A DNA stretch of 64,000 nt. It comes from Streptomyces sp. NBC_01498 (lineage in GTDB: Bacteria > Actinomycetota > Actinomycetes > Streptomycetales > Streptomycetaceae). The notes beneath the pieces are model-generated. The model made no database searches, had not been told where the DNA came from, and worked only from the letters and a program-made list of their open reading frames with translations. This document shows, in pieces, positions 42,686 through 52,826 of the stretch. The DNA lies in NCBI RefSeq assembly GCF_036327775.1, contig NZ_CP109598.1:5468001-5532000 (forward strand), in the 5' to 3' direction. Positions within the stretch are counted from its first letter, which is position 1; each line of letters starts with the position of its first letter. Position numbers and translations under genes: made by a program.

Positions 42686-44421
42686 GCATCCTCAACGAAC
42701 CCAAGGGTGCCGCCGCAGCAGCTGACGACTCGTACGAGAACGAGCTGCCGGTACGGCGCAAGCAGCCCGGCGCTGTGGTCATCAAGTGGCTCACCACCAC
42801 CGACCACAAGACGATCGGCACGCTCTATCTGGTCACGTCGTTCGTCTTCTTCTGCATCGGTGGTGTGCTCGCGCTCTTCATGCGCGCCGAGCTGGCCCGT
42901 CCCGGCACGCAGATCATGTCGAACGAGCAGTTCAACCAGGCGTTCACGATGCACGGCACGATCATGCTGCTGATGTTCGCGACGCCGCTGTTCGCCGGAT
43001 TCGCGAACTGGATCATGCCGCTCCAGATCGGCGCGCCCGACGTGGCGTTCCCGCGGCTGAACATGTTCGCCTACTGGCTCTACCTGTTCGGCTCGATCAT
43101 CGCGGTCGCCGGCTTCATCACCCCGCAGGGTGCCGCGGACTTCGGCTGGTTCGCGTACTCCCCGCTGTCGGACGCCGTCCGGTCGCCCGGTATCGGCGCG
43201 GACCTGTGGATCATGGGTCTGGCGTTCTCCGGCTTCGGCACGATCCTCGGCTCGGTCAACTTCATCACCACGATCATCTGCATGCGCGCGCCCGGCATGA
43301 CGATGTTCCGGATGCCGATCTTCTGCTGGAACGTGCTGCTCACCGGTGTGCTGGTGCTGCTCGCCTTCCCGGTGCTGGCCGCCGCGCTGTTCGCCCTGGA
43401 GGCCGACCGGAAGTTCGGTGCCCACATCTTCGACGCCTCCAACGGCGGCGCGTTGCTGTGGCAGCACCTCTTCTGGTTCTTCGGGCATCCGGAGGTCTAC
43501 ATCATCGCCCTGCCGTTCTTCGGCATCGTCTCCGAGATCATCCCGGTGTTCAGCCGCAAGCCGATGTTCGGCTACATCGGTCTGGTCGCCGCGACGATCG
43601 CCATCGCCGGCCTCTCGGTGACGGTGTGGGCGCACCACATGTACGTGACGGGCGGCGTGCTGTTGCCGTTCTTCTCCTTCATGACGTTCCTGATCGCGGT
43701 GCCGACCGGGGTGAAGTTCTTCAACTGGATCGGCACGATGTGGAAAGGCTCGCTGTCCTTCGAGACACCGATGCTCTGGACCATCGGCTTCCTGGTCACC
43801 TTCACCTTCGGCGGTCTGACCGGAGTCATCCTGGCCTCGCCGCCGATGGACTTCCACGTCTCGGACTCGTACTTCGTCGTCGCGCACTTCCACTACGTCG
43901 TGTTCGGCACGGTGGTGTTCGCGATGTTCGCCGGATTCCATTTCTGGTGGCCGAAGATGACCGGCAAGATGCTGGACGAACAGCTCGGGAAGATCACCTT
44001 CTGGACGCTGTTCATCGGTTTCCACGGCACGTTCCTCGTCCAGCACTGGCTGGGCGCGGAGGGAATGCCGCGCCGTTACGCGGACTACCTGGCCGCCGAC
44101 GGATTCACCGCGCTCAACACCATCTCCACGATCAGCTCGTTCGTCCTCGGCCTCTCGGTCCTGCCGTTCCTCTACAACGTCTGGAAGACGGCCAAGTACG
44201 GAAAGAAGGTCGAGGTGGACGACCCGTGGGGCTACGGGCGCTCACTCGAATGGGCGACGTCCTGCCCGCCGCCCCGGCACAACTTCCTCACCCTGCCCCG
44301 GATCCGCTCCGAGTCCCCGGCGTTCGACCTGCACCACCCGGAGATCGCCGCCCTCGAACACCTTGAGAACGACGGGCAGAAGGACACCGCGCTGTTCGGT
44401 GGCAAGGAGGTCGGCAAGTGA
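42682..44421 (+). CDS. ctaD: Cytochrome c oxidase subunit I
   Basis: A 579-residue catalytic subunit that reduces oxygen at the heme a3/CuB centre and pumps protons. The start is GTG 42682, overlapping the ctaC stop (GTGA). Twelve membrane helices are visible. Heme and copper ligands are present: FTMHGTIML (heme a His), [10 protein letters not shown] (CuB His and the cross-linked Tyr), [10 protein letters not shown] (two CuB His) and HFHYVVFG (heme a3 and heme a His). The K- and D-channel motifs fit aa3 type A. It overlaps ctaF by four bases. Confidence 0.98.
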   Translation: MSILNEPKGAAAAADDSYENELPVRRKQPGAVVIKWLTTTDHKTIGTLYLVTSFVFFCIGGVLALFMRAELARPGTQIMSNEQFNQAFTMHGTIMLLMFATPLFAGFANWIMPLQIGAPDVAFPRLNMFAYWLYLFGSIIAVAGFITPQGAADFGWFAYSPLSDAVRSPGIGADLWIMGLAFSGFGTILGSVNFITTIICMRAPGMTMFRMPIFCWNVLLTGVLVLLAFPVLAAALFALEADRKFGAHIFDASNGGALLWQHLFWFFGHPEVYIIALPFFGIVSEIIPVFSRKPMFGYIGLVAATIAIAGLSVTVWAHHMYVTGGVLLPFFSFMTFLIAVPTGVKFFNWIGTMWKGSLSFETPMLWTIGFLVTFTFGGLTGVILASPPMDFHVSDSYFVVAHFHYVVFGTVVFAMFAGFHFWWPKMTGKMLDEQLGKITFWTLFIGFHGTFLVQHWLGAEGMPRRYADYLAADGFTALNTISTISSFVLGLSVLPFLYNVWKTAKYGKKVEVDDPWGYGRSLEWATSCPPPRHNFLTLPRIRSESPAFDLHHPEIAALEHLENDGQKDTALFGGKEVGK

Positions 44422-44816
44422 AGGTCCAAGGATGGATGTTCCTCTGGCTGAGCGTCTTCATCCTCGTCGTCGCGGGGGTGTACGGCTGGTGGTCCAAGGA
44501 GCCCGTCGGCACCACCGCGCTCTTCCTGGCGTTCGCCCTGAGCCTCATGATCGGCTTCTACCTGGCCTTCACGGCCCGGCGGGTCGACGCGATGGCGCAG
44601 GACAACAAGGAGGCCGACGTCGCGGACGAGGCCGGCGAGGTGGGGTTCTTCTCCCCGCACAGCTGGCAGCCGCTCGCGCTGGCCGTCGGCGGCGCGCTCG
44701 CGTTCCTCTCCATCGCCATCGGCTGGTGGCTGCTGTTCTTCTCCTTCCCGGTGCTCCTGATCGGCCTGTGGGGCTGGGTCTTCGAGTACTACACGGGTGA
44801 GAACCAGAACCAGTAA
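44418..44816 (+). CDS. ctaF: Cytochrome c oxidase subunit IV (CtaF)
   Basis: A 132-residue actinobacterial accessory subunit of the aa3 oxidase. GTG 44418 overlaps the ctaD stop. It has four membrane helices: [57 protein letters not shown] and [20 protein letters not shown] short charged loop ([15 protein letters not shown]) lies between helices 2 and 3. CtaF is a fixed component of the bc1-aa3 supercomplex in this phylum. A strong terminator follows 30 bases after the stop. Confidence 0.93.
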   Translation: MKVQGWMFLWLSVFILVVAGVYGWWSKEPVGTTALFLAFALSLMIGFYLAFTARRVDAMAQDNKEADVADEAGEVGFFSPHSWQPLALAVGGALAFLSIAIGWWLLFFSFPVLLIGLWGWVFEYYTGENQNQ

Positions 44817-44846
44817 CGGCGGCGCGCAAAGCCGTACGGGAGACAA

Positions 44847-44886
44847 GGGCCCGGATCCTCCTCACCCCTGAGGAGGATCCGGGCCC
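44847..44886 (+). terminator. ctaC-ctaD-ctaF operon terminator
   Basis: A perfect 18-bp stem (44847-44864 with 44869-44886) closes on a CCCC loop and is followed by CTCGTTTG. It is the strongest terminator in the window and separates the oxidase operon from the L,D-transpeptidase gene. Confidence 0.92.
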
Positions 44887-44941
44887 CTCGTTTGCAGTCA
44901 CACAGCGCGCCGTAACCACACATTCTTCTTAACGTGTGCTT

Positions 44942-46204
44942 ATGAACCACACGCCGCGCTTTCGCACCGTTGTCGGCCGTACCGTGCTGGTCCTGTCCCT
45001 CGGGGCGGTGGCGACCGGCTGCGGTGGTCCGGACGGACATCCGCTGTCCGGCAAGCCGTACGACGCAGCCGACCAGGTCTCCCTCAACACACCCAAGGGC
45101 GACACCAAGGCCAACCCCGACAAGCCTCTGGAAGTCGTCGCCAAGGGCGGCGAGGGGCGGATAACCGATGTGAGCGTCACGGACGCCGCCGGCCACCACC
45201 TGGCGGGCGAGCTGGCCGCCGACGGGGCCCGCTGGCGCTCCACGGTGCCCATGGCCGCAGGCGCCCGCTACACGGTCAAGGTCGCCACCGAGGACGAGGA
45301 CGGCGCCCCCGGCAGCCGTACGCTCACCTTCGGGACGACCCCGGTGAAGCAGCGGAACCTGACCGTCGCGTTCGGCCCCAAGGCGGGCAGATACGGCGTC
45401 GGCCAGCCCGTCACTGCCGAGCTGAGCGCCCCCGTCAAGGACAAGGACGCGCGGGCCGTCGTGGAACGCGGCCTCAAGGTCCGCTCCAGCCCCGCCGTGG
45501 AGGGCTCCTGGTACTGGGTCGACGACAAGAAGCTGCACTTCCGCCCCAGGGACTACTGGCCCAACGACGCGACCGTCAACGTCACCAGCACCCTCGACGG
45601 GATAAGGGTCGGCGACAAGCTGTACGGCGGCCCCTCCAAGGCGCTCAAGATCACCACGGGGGACCGGATAGAGGCCGTCGCCGACGCCGGCACCCACCAC
45701 ATGACGGTGACGCGCAACGGCAAGGCGGTCAAGACCGTCCCGGTGACCACCGGCAAGCCCGGCTTCTCCACCCGCAACGGCATCAAGGTCGTGCTGGCCA
45801 AGGAACGCTTCGTACGGATGACCGGCACCAGCGTCGGTATCGCCGCAGGCAGCAGCGAGTCGTACGACCTGCCGGTCCACTTCGCGACCCGGGTCACCTG
45901 GAGCGGCGAGTACGTGCACGCCGCGCCCTGGTCCGTGGGCTCGCAGGGGTCGGCGAACGTCAGCCACGGCTGCGTGGGCATGTCCACGGAGAACGCCGAG
46001 TGGTTCTTCGACACCGTCCGCGAGGGCGACATCGTCAAGGTCGTCAACAGCGAGGGCGACGACATGGACCCGTTCGGCAACGGTTTCGGCGACTGGAACC
46101 TGGACTGGAACAAGTGGCGCCAGGGCAGCGCCCTCATCGGCGGCGCCGGCATCCGGGAGGGCACCGGCCCCGTGGAGGCCGCCCGGCTGCGCCCGCAGGT
46201 CTGA
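44942..46204 (+). CDS. L,D-transpeptidase lipoprotein (YkuD domain with Ig-like domains)
   Basis: A 420-residue surface enzyme that forms 3-3 peptidoglycan cross-links. ATG 44942 (MNHTPRFRTVVGRTV) gives a signal peptide with lipobox VATGC and Cys27. Two Ig-like domains of the actinobacterial LDT type follow (about 50-270: RYTVKVATEDEDG, YWVDDKKLHFRP). The YkuD domain (about 275-400) contains the catalytic motif SHGCVGMS, with His342 and Cys344, and an upstream VHFATRVTWSGEYVHAAPW carrying the other conserved His. A C-terminal tail ends the protein, as in mycobacterial LdtMt2 relatives. It lies between two halves of the respiratory cluster. Confidence 0.93.
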   Translation: MNHTPRFRTVVGRTVLVLSLGAVATGCGGPDGHPLSGKPYDAADQVSLNTPKGDTKANPDKPLEVVAKGGEGRITDVSVTDAAGHHLAGELAADGARWRSTVPMAAGARYTVKVATEDEDGAPGSRTLTFGTTPVKQRNLTVAFGPKAGRYGVGQPVTAELSAPVKDKDARAVVERGLKVRSSPAVEGSWYWVDDKKLHFRPRDYWPNDATVNVTSTLDGIRVGDKLYGGPSKALKITTGDRIEAVADAGTHHMTVTRNGKAVKTVPVTTGKPGFSTRNGIKVVLAKERFVRMTGTSVGIAAGSSESYDLPVHFATRVTWSGEYVHAAPWSVGSQGSANVSHGCVGMSTENAEWFFDTVREGDIVKVVNSEGDDMDPFGNGFGDWNLDWNKWRQGSALIGGAGIREGTGPVEAARLRPQV

Positions 46205-46215
46205 CCCCCGCGGAG

Positions 46216-46237
46216 GGCCGGGGCGCCCGCCCCGGCC
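46216..46237. terminator. Hairpin between convergent LDT and receiver-like genes
   Basis: GGCCGGGGCG (46216-46225) and CGCCCCGGCC (46228-46237) are perfectly complementary, with the central bases forming the loop. It serves both convergent genes. Confidence 0.65.
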
Positions 46238-46271
46238 CCGGTACGGCCCCGCCCCGCCCCGGCAGGGCCGG

Positions 46272-46673
46272 TCAGGCCTCCACGGCGAGCCTGGCGCGCA
46301 GCAGCGTGGCCAGGGCCTGCGGGAAGTCGACCGGGTCCACCGGCAGCGTCACGGCCGCCTCGGCACGGCTCCACGTGGCCAGCCACGCGTCCTGCGGGCG
46401 GCCCATCAGCAGCAGCACCGGCGGCGAGTTGAAGATCTCGTCCTTGATCTGCCGGCACAGACCCATGCCCCCGACCGGGGCGGCCTCACCGTCGAAGACA
46501 CAGGCGTCGACACCGCCCTTGTCGAGGATCGTGAGCACGGCGGGCATCGTCGCGCACTCCACGTACTCGACCGGCGGCAGATCCGCGGCCGGCCTGCGGC
46601 CCGCGGCCGTCCGCACCTGCTCGCGGGTGATCGCGTTGTCGCTGTAGACCAGGACCGTGGCGGTCGGCTGCAT
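46272..46673 (-). CDS. Receiver-like (CheY-fold) single-domain protein
   Basis: A 133-residue protein from ATG 46673 (MQPTATVLVYSDNAITREQ). The fold follows a response-regulator receiver: beta1 TVLVYSDN, beta3 DACVFDGEAAP with Asp61 at the phospho-acceptor position, and beta4 PPVLLLMGRP. The usual acidic pair after beta1 is SDN rather than DD, and the conserved Lys of beta5 is missing (VTLPVDPVDF). Phosphorylation chemistry is therefore doubtful. No output domain is present. It is conserved next to ctaE in streptomycetes as far as I recall, and divergent from it. It may be a pseudo-receiver adaptor. Confidence 0.75.
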   Translation of the reverse strand: MQPTATVLVYSDNAITREQVRTAAGRRPAADLPPVEYVECATMPAVLTILDKGGVDACVFDGEAAPVGGMGLCRQIKDEIFNSPPVLLLMGRPQDAWLATWSRAEAAVTLPVDPVDFPQALATLLRARLAVEA

Positions 46674-46919
46674 TGTTCCTCCGTGACATCCGTGGTGACA
46701 TCCGCGTCTGCGAGGGCTTCCGGGCTTCAGGGCCTGTCGTTGGGATCAGAGCCTGGCGCCGGGACCCGCTGCGCCGGATGCTACTCCGTCGGGCACCATG
46801 TCAGCACGGGTCCCGGCCCCCCGCGAGGGGCCGTTCGGTCCTGGCCCGCGCCCTCTCCGGAGGGGCTGACACTCCGAAGGGCACCCCCCGGAGTGAGGGC
46901 GGGATAAGCGACCGACATA

Positions 46920-47540
46920 ATGTCGGGCGTGGCGACAGCAACGACAGTAGAAACCGGGCACGCGCACCCGACGGTCAATCGGCCGAACCTCACCAGTGTC
47001 GGAACCATCATCTGGTTGAGTTCCGAGCTGATGTTCTTCGCGGCCCTCTTCGCGATGTACTTCACCCTGCGGTCGGTGACAGGGGCGGCGTTCTGGTCGG
47101 AGAAGGCCGATTCGCTGAACATCCCGTTCTCCGCGGTGAACACCACGATCCTGGTGCTCTCCTCACTCACCTGTCAGCTCGGCGTCTTCGCCGCCGAGCG
47201 CGGCGACGTGAAGAAGCTCCGCTCGTGGTTCGTGATCACCTTCGTGATGGGTGCGATCTTCATCGGCGGTCAGATCTTCGAGTACACGGAGCTCGTGAAG
47301 CACGAGGGCATCTCGCTCTCCTCCGACCCCTACGGCTCCGCGTTCTATCTGACCACCGGCTTCCATGGTCTGCACGTGACGGGCGGTCTCATCGCCTTCC
47401 TGCTGGTTCTCGGCAGAACGTACGCGGCCAAGAGGTTCACCCACGAGCAGGCAACCGCCGCCATCGTCGTGTCCTATTACTGGCACTTCGTCGATGTCGT
47501 CTGGATCGGCCTCTTCGCCACGATCTACCTGATCAAGTAG
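46920..47540 (+). CDS. ctaE: Cytochrome c oxidase subunit III
   Basis: A 206-residue heme-copper oxidase subunit III. It has five membrane helices: [77 protein letters not shown] and [19 protein letters not shown]. The conserved ES(E)L-FF and HGxHV motifs are visible. ATG 46920 is taken as the start; GTG 46929 ([11 protein letters not shown]) is a reasonable alternative. It is followed after 81 bases by qcrC, and the four genes ctaE-qcrC-qcrA-qcrB form the standard actinobacterial operon. Confidence 0.96.
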   Translation: MSGVATATTVETGHAHPTVNRPNLTSVGTIIWLSSELMFFAALFAMYFTLRSVTGAAFWSEKADSLNIPFSAVNTTILVLSSLTCQLGVFAAERGDVKKLRSWFVITFVMGAIFIGGQIFEYTELVKHEGISLSSDPYGSAFYLTTGFHGLHVTGGLIAFLLVLGRTYAAKRFTHEQATAAIVVSYYWHFVDVVWIGLFATIYLIK

Positions 47541-47621
47541 CGGGCCACAGCGCCCGACGCGCTTGCCCACACCGTCCAGAAGCACGCACCGACGCAGAAG
47601 ATCCTGACACCGGGGTAATCC

Positions 47622-48431
47622 GTGAAAAAGCTCTCCGCACGACGACGCCATCCGTTGGCGGCGGTCGTCGTCCTACTCCTCGCGCTGGCGGCCACCGGGG
47701 GGCTGTACACCGCGTTCGCGCCCGCGGGCAAGGCACAGGCAGACGACACCGCCCAGTCCCTCGCCATCGACGAGGGCAAGAAGCTGTACGCCGTGGGCTG
47801 CGCGAGCTGCCACGGCGTCGGCGGTCAGGGCACCACCGACGGCCCGTCGCTGACCGGCGTCGGCGCCGCCGCCGTGGACTTCCAGGTCGGCACCGGCCGG
47901 ATGCCCGCGCAGCAGCCCGGCCCGCAGGTACCCAAGAAGAAGGTCATCTACGACCAGAAGGAGATCGACCAGCTCGCGGCGTACGTCGCCTCGCTCGGCC
48001 CCGGTCCCTCGGTCCCGAGCGCCGAGCAGGTCGACCCGCGGGGAGCGAACGCCGCCGAGGGCGGCGAGCTGTTCCGCTCCAACTGCGCCCAGTGCCACAA
48101 CTTCGGTGGTGAGGGCGGCGCCCTGACGAACGGCAAGTACGCCCCGGGGCTTGAGGATGTCACTCCCAAGCACATGTACGAGGCCATGCTGACCGGTCCG
48201 CAGAACATGCCCGCGTTCCCCGACTCGACGATGCCCGAGGAGCAGAAGAAGGACATCATCAAGTACGTCGAGTCCGTGAACAGCTCCACGTCGTCCAACC
48301 CCGGCGGTTTCAAGCTCGGTGGTATCGGACCCGTCAGCGAGGGTCTGTTCTCCTGGTTCATCGGTCTGGGCGCGCTGATCGCAGTCGCCGTCTGGACCGC
48401 GGCGCACACCGCTAAGGCCAAGAGGTCATGA
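47622..48431 (+). CDS. qcrC: Diheme cytochrome c subunit of the bc1 complex
   Basis: A 269-residue protein anchored by an N-terminal helix (PLAAVVVLLLALAATGG) and a C-terminal helix (FSWFIGLGALIAVAVWTA). It has two heme-c sites on the outer face: CASCH (Cys60, Cys63, His64) and CAQCH (Cys155, Cys158, His159), with axial Met candidates in GRMPAQQ and NMPAFPDSTM. In actinobacteria this diheme protein replaces a soluble cytochrome c and passes electrons directly to CuA of CtaC. Its stop overlaps the qcrA ATG. Confidence 0.97.
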   Translation: MKKLSARRRHPLAAVVVLLLALAATGGLYTAFAPAGKAQADDTAQSLAIDEGKKLYAVGCASCHGVGGQGTTDGPSLTGVGAAAVDFQVGTGRMPAQQPGPQVPKKKVIYDQKEIDQLAAYVASLGPGPSVPSAEQVDPRGANAAEGGELFRSNCAQCHNFGGEGGALTNGKYAPGLEDVTPKHMYEAMLTGPQNMPAFPDSTMPEEQKKDIIKYVESVNSSTSSNPGGFKLGGIGPVSEGLFSWFIGLGALIAVAVWTAAHTAKAKRS

Positions 48432-49480
48432 GTAACAACCGGATTTCAGACGAGAACCTGCCGGTCCGGCAGGAACCCGCGCACACCGAGGTCGAGCGCG
48501 CGGACGACCCCTTCGCCAACCCCGGGATGCCGGCCCACCGGCCGCGTATCCAGGACATCGACGAGCGGGCGGCCAAGCGCTCCGAGCGCGCGGTCGCGGC
48601 CCTGTTCACCCTGTCGATGCTGGCCACGGTCGGCTTCATCGCCTCGTACGTCGCCTTCCCCGTCGGCAAGATCGTGTACGTCTGGCCGTTCGGCCACGTC
48701 AGCGCGCTCAACTTCTCGCTGGGACTGACGCTCGGGGTCGCCCTCTTCGCGCTCGGCGCGGGCGCGGTCCACTGGGCCCGCACCCTGATGAGCGACGAGG
48801 AGATCGTCCAGGAACGCCACCCGATCGCGGCCACCCCCGAGGTGGCGGCGCAGGCGAAGCGCGACTTCCTGGTCGGCGCGGCCGAGTCCGGCTTCGGCCG
48901 CCGCAAGCTGATCCGCAACACGATGTTCGGCGCGCTGGCCCTGGTGCCGCTCTCCGGTGTGGTCCTGCTGCGCGACCTCGGGCCGCTGCCCGAGGACAAG
49001 CTCCGCAAGACGCTCTGGAAGAAGGGCCTGCTGCTCATCAACCAGAACACCAACGAGCCGCTGCGTCCCGAGGACGTCACGGTGGGGTCGCTGACGTTCG
49101 CCCAGCCCGAGGGGCTGGACGAGCACAACGAGAACTTCAACAACGAGATCGCCAAAGCGGCCCTGATGATCGTCCGGATTCAGCCGGCGGACATCAAGGA
49201 CAAGCGCGAACTCGAGTGGTCGCACGAGGGCATCGTGGCGTACTCGAAGATCTGCACCCATGTCGGCTGTCCCATCAGCCTGTACGAGCAGCAGACGCAC
49301 CATGTGCTCTGCCCCTGCCACCAGTCCACCTTCGACCTCTCCGACGGCGCCCGCGTCATCTTCGGCCCGGCCGGCCACGCCCTTCCGCAGCTGCGGATCG
49401 GTGTGAACGGTGAGGGCTACCTTGAGGCTCTCGGCGATTTCGACGAGCCCGTCGGTCCTTCCTTCTGGGAGCGCGGATGA
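48428..49480 (+). CDS. qcrA: Rieske iron-sulfur subunit of the bc1 complex
   Basis: A 350-residue actinobacterial Rieske protein with a long N-terminal region and three membrane helices (about 62-80, 95-120 and 160-180). The [2Fe-2S] domain contains CTHVGC (Cys276, His278, Cys281) and CPCH (Cys295, Cys297, His298), giving two Cys and two His ligands plus the structural disulfide. The ATG overlaps the qcrC stop, and its own stop overlaps the qcrB ATG, so the three bc1 genes are translationally coupled. Confidence 0.97.
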   Translation: MSNNRISDENLPVRQEPAHTEVERADDPFANPGMPAHRPRIQDIDERAAKRSERAVAALFTLSMLATVGFIASYVAFPVGKIVYVWPFGHVSALNFSLGLTLGVALFALGAGAVHWARTLMSDEEIVQERHPIAATPEVAAQAKRDFLVGAAESGFGRRKLIRNTMFGALALVPLSGVVLLRDLGPLPEDKLRKTLWKKGLLLINQNTNEPLRPEDVTVGSLTFAQPEGLDEHNENFNNEIAKAALMIVRIQPADIKDKRELEWSHEGIVAYSKICTHVGCPISLYEQQTHHVLCPCHQSTFDLSDGARVIFGPAGHALPQLRIGVNGEGYLEALGDFDEPVGPSFWERG

Positions 49481-51105
49481 GTACTGCGTCTGACGAAAAG
49501 AAGCGCCAGGCGCCCGCGGGGGAGCGGGTCGCCGACTGGGCGGACGGCCGCCTCGGGATCTACGGCGCCGCCAAGGGCATGCTCCGGAAGGTCTTCCCGG
49601 ACCACTGGTCCTTCATGCTCGGCGAGATCGCCCTGTGGAGCTTCGTCGTCATCATCCTCACGGGTGTGTATCTGACGCTGTTCTTCCACCCGAGCATGAA
49701 CGAGGTCGTGTACGAGGGCAGTTACGTACCGATGCAGGGTGTCCGGATGACCGAGGCGTACGCCTCGACCCTGGACATCAGCTTCGACGTCCGCGGCGGT
49801 CTGCTGATCCGGCAGATCCACCACTGGGGCGCGCTGGTCTTCGTGGCCGCGATGTTCGTGCACATGATGCGCGTCTTCTTCACGGGCGCCTTCCGCAAGC
49901 CGCGCGAGATCAACTGGATCTTCGGCTTCCTGCTGTTCGTGCTGGCGCTGTTCACCGGTCTCACCGGTTACTCGCTCCCGGACGACCTGCTGTCGGGCAC
50001 CGGTGTCCGGTTCGCCCAGGGCGCCATCCTGTCCACGCCGATCGTCGGCACGTACATCTCGATGTTCCTGTTCGGCGGGGAGTTCCCGGGCCACGACATC
50101 GTGGCGCGGTTCTACTCGATCCACATCCTGCTGCTGCCGGGCATCATGCTCGGGCTCGTGGTGGCCCACCTGATCCTGGTCTTCTACCACAAGCACACGC
50201 AGTTCGCCGGTCCGGGCAAGACGAACAACAACGTCGTCGGCACCCCGTTCCTGCCGATCTACATGGCCAAGGCGGGCGGCTTCTTCTTCCTCGTCTTCGG
50301 CATCATCGCGATCATCTCGGCCATCGCCACGATCAACCCGGTGTGGGCCATCGGCCCCTACCGGCCGGACCAGGTTTCCACCGGCGCCCAGCCGGACTGG
50401 TACCTGGGCTTCTCCGAGGGTCTGATCCGCATCATGCCGGGCTGGGAACTCAACTTCTGGGGCCACACCCTCATCCTGGGCGTGTTCATCCCGCTGATCG
50501 TCTTCCCGCTGGTCCTGGTGATTCTCGCGGTCTACCCGTTCGTCGAGTCCTGGATCACCGGCGACAAGCGCGAGCACCACATCCTGGACCGGCCGCGCAA
50601 CGTGCCGACCCGGACCGCGTTCGGTGTGGCGTGGCTGACCCTGTACGTGCTCCTGCTCATCGGCGGCGGCAACGACATCTGGGCCACCCACTTCCACCTG
50701 TCGATCAACGTGATCACCTGGGCCATCCGGATCGGCATCTTCGTCGGACCCGTCGCCGCGTTCGTCGTCACCAAGCGGATCTGTCTGGGACTCCAGCGCC
50801 GCGACGCCGAGAAGGTGCTGCACGGACGCGAGTCCGGCATCATCAAGCGGCTGCCGCACGGTGAGTTCGTGGAGGTCCACGAGCCGCTCGGCCCGGCCGC
50901 GCTGCACACGCTCACCGCGCACGAGCAGTACCGGCCGGCCGAACTCGGCCCGACGGTCGACGAGAACGGTGTCGAGCGCAAGACCTCTCCGGTGGAGAAG
51001 CTGCGGGTCAAGCTCAGCAAGGGCTACTACGGTGAGGGAAGCCAGATCCCCAAGCCGACGGCCGAGGAGTACCGCGAGGTCACGAGCGGCCACGGCCACC
51101 ACTGA
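49477..51105 (+). CDS. qcrB: Cytochrome b subunit of the bc1 complex
   Basis: A 542-residue membrane subunit carrying hemes bL and bH and the quinol oxidation site. The helix pairs contain the four heme His residues: IHHWGALVFVAAMFVHMMRVFF for the first helix, and HDIVARFYSIHILLLPGIML with VVAHLILVFYHKH for the second. The quinol-site motif PDWYLGF takes the place of PEWY, as in other actinobacteria. A C-terminal extension of about 120 residues is typical of this group and is a supercomplex contact. It is the last gene of the operon; a 22-bp stem terminator follows 15 bases later. Confidence 0.97.
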   Translation: MSTASDEKKRQAPAGERVADWADGRLGIYGAAKGMLRKVFPDHWSFMLGEIALWSFVVIILTGVYLTLFFHPSMNEVVYEGSYVPMQGVRMTEAYASTLDISFDVRGGLLIRQIHHWGALVFVAAMFVHMMRVFFTGAFRKPREINWIFGFLLFVLALFTGLTGYSLPDDLLSGTGVRFAQGAILSTPIVGTYISMFLFGGEFPGHDIVARFYSIHILLLPGIMLGLVVAHLILVFYHKHTQFAGPGKTNNNVVGTPFLPIYMAKAGGFFFLVFGIIAIISAIATINPVWAIGPYRPDQVSTGAQPDWYLGFSEGLIRIMPGWELNFWGHTLILGVFIPLIVFPLVLVILAVYPFVESWITGDKREHHILDRPRNVPTRTAFGVAWLTLYVLLLIGGGNDIWATHFHLSINVITWAIRIGIFVGPVAAFVVTKRICLGLQRRDAEKVLHGRESGIIKRLPHGEFVEVHEPLGPAALHTLTAHEQYRPAELGPTVDENGVERKTSPVEKLRVKLSKGYYGEGSQIPKPTAEEYREVTSGHGHH

Positions 51106-51120
51106 CCGACCGGCGTACGC

Positions 51121-51168
51121 CACGGGCCCCGGTCCGGCTCCCCTCGGGGAACCGGACCGGGGCCCGTG
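51121..51168 (+). terminator. qcrCAB operon terminator
   Basis: Bases 51122-51143 pair with 51146-51167 in a 22-bp stem with one mismatch, extended by a flanking C-G pair. It stops the ctaE-qcrCAB transcript before trpD. Confidence 0.88.
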
Positions 51169-51314
51169 TACGTGTTCCCCCCGTACGGCCCCGGCGGGCG
51201 GCCCGTCCGCACTGCGGGCAGCGGGTCTTGAATCGCGGTCGGCGCCGATAGGCTGGCGCCCGGCAGCACGGTCCGCACGTCCGTGCACCCGTCCAGCGAC
51301 CCACAGGAGCGAGC

Positions 51315-52382
51315 ATGAGCAGCGCTGTTACCCCGGCCGGAGGCGACACCCTGGCGGCGCGTTCCTGGCCGGGTGTACTGAACTCGCTGCTGCGCGGCCG
51401 GGATCTGGACGCCGGTGACACCGCCTGGGCCATGGACCGCATCATGAGCGGCGAGGCCACCGACGCGCAGATCGCGGGCTTCGCGGTCGCGCTGCGCGCC
51501 AAGGGCGAGACGGTGGACGAGGTCACGGGCCTCGTCGACGCCATGTACGAGCACGCCAAGACCATCGAGGTGCCCGGGGCCACGGTCGACGTCGTCGGCA
51601 CCGGCGGGGACCTCGCCAAGACCGTCAACATCTCCACCATGGCCGCGATCGTGGTGGCCGGGGCGGGCGGCAAGGTCGTCAAGCACGGCAGCCGGTCGGC
51701 CTCGTCCGCGAGCGGCGCCTCCGACGTGCTGGAGAAGCTCGGCGTCAATCTGGAACTGACCCCGCGCCGGGTCGAGGAGGTCGCCGAGGAGGCGGGCATC
51801 ACCTTCTGCTTCGCGGTGAAGTTCCACCCGGCGCTGCGGTACGCGGCCAAGGCCCGCAAGGAACTGGGCGCGCAGACCACGTTCAACATCCTGGGGCCGC
51901 TCACCAACCCGGCGCGGGTCAGGTCCCAGGCGGTCGGTGTGGCGGACCTCCGGATGGCGCCCATCGTGGCCGGCGTGCTCGCCGAGCGGGGCAACTCGTC
52001 CCTCGTCTTCCGGGGCGACGACGGTCTGGACGAGCTGACCACGACCGCCACGTCACACGTCTGGGTGGTTCGCGACGGCCGGGTCACCGAGCACACCTTC
52101 GACCCCCGCGACATCGGCCTGGACCTCGTCCCGGTCGAGGCCCTGCGCGGCGCGGACGCCTCGTACAACGCGGACGTCGCCCGCCGCCTCCTGGCCGGCG
52201 AGACGGGCCCGGTCCGGGACGCGGTCCTGCTGAACGCGGCGGCGGCCCTGGTGGCCCTGGAGCCGGGCGACGCCCCACTGGACGACCAACTCGCGGCGGG
52301 CCTCGCCCGCGCGGCGACGGCGGTCGACTCGGGCGCGGCGAAGCAGTCACTGGAACGCTGGGTGACGGCGAGCAACGCGTAG
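51315..52382 (+). CDS. trpD: Anthranilate phosphoribosyltransferase
   Basis: A 355-residue enzyme of tryptophan synthesis joining anthranilate to PRPP. The start is ATG 51315 after CAGGAGCGAGC. Visible are [19 protein letters not shown] (PRPP-binding loop, near residue 97), [21 protein letters not shown], the [26 protein letters not shown] helix and [10 protein letters not shown]. All known active-site motifs are present. It stands alone, separate from other trp genes, and is preceded by the terminator of the respiratory operon. Confidence 0.96.
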   Translation: MSSAVTPAGGDTLAARSWPGVLNSLLRGRDLDAGDTAWAMDRIMSGEATDAQIAGFAVALRAKGETVDEVTGLVDAMYEHAKTIEVPGATVDVVGTGGDLAKTVNISTMAAIVVAGAGGKVVKHGSRSASSASGASDVLEKLGVNLELTPRRVEEVAEEAGITFCFAVKFHPALRYAAKARKELGAQTTFNILGPLTNPARVRSQAVGVADLRMAPIVAGVLAERGNSSLVFRGDDGLDELTTTATSHVWVVRDGRVTEHTFDPRDIGLDLVPVEALRGADASYNADVARRLLAGETGPVRDAVLLNAAAALVALEPGDAPLDDQLAAGLARAATAVDSGAAKQSLERWVTASNA

Positions 52383-52713
52383 CCCCGGCCGGGGCTTTCC
52401 GGGTGTACGGCTCCGGGGGCCGACCCGGTCGCCACCGGGGGAAGCGCCGTCGTGCGGCTCGGGAGCCGTTCGCGGTGTGTCAGGCGGGGCGTGCGATCAG
52501 CAGTCGCGGCCCCACCCGGCTCCCGGCACCAGGCTCGGCAGTTCCAGCCCCGCCGCCGTTCGAGGAGCGGGCACCTTCAGCCCCTCCGGCGCTTGAGGAG
52601 AGGCACTTCCCGGCCCCGCCCCTGCCGCCCCGCCCCGTCGGACCCCCGCCCCCACGTCCCGCATCGCGGACCCCGTCTGGGCCGTCGCCCTGTGGTGGGG
52701 TAACCTCGCCCCA
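52383..52713. other. 330-base intergenic region after trpD
   Basis: No supported gene. The sequence is GC-rich with purine/pyrimidine-skewed tracts (CCCCGCC blocks) and leads into the riboswitch. The promoter for the riboswitch transcript should lie near 52680-52705, but no clear hexamers are visible. Confidence 0.4.
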
Positions 52714-52800
52714 GGTCATGAGTGACAGCGACTACGGCCCCGGCCCGCTGTCCGGCAACCCTCCGTCCGTGGCGGGGTGCCCCGGGTGAAGACCAGGCCG
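52714..52800 (+). ncRNA. SAM-IV riboswitch
   Basis: The core reads GGTCATGAGTGACAGCG, then CCGCTGTCCGGCAACCCTCC, GGCGGGGTGCCCCGGG and TGAAGACC. These are the conserved blocks of the actinobacterial SAM-IV class: a P1 stem from GGTC pairing with GACC, the CGGCAACCCTCC internal element and the GGGTGCC loop that binds S-adenosylmethionine. It precedes the class V aminotransferase at 53084 by about 280 bases. Ligand-bound RNA would be expected to lower expression of the downstream gene. Confidence 0.88.
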
Positions 52801-52826
52801 TGGGCAGCGAGGCCCGCGGCAAGCGC

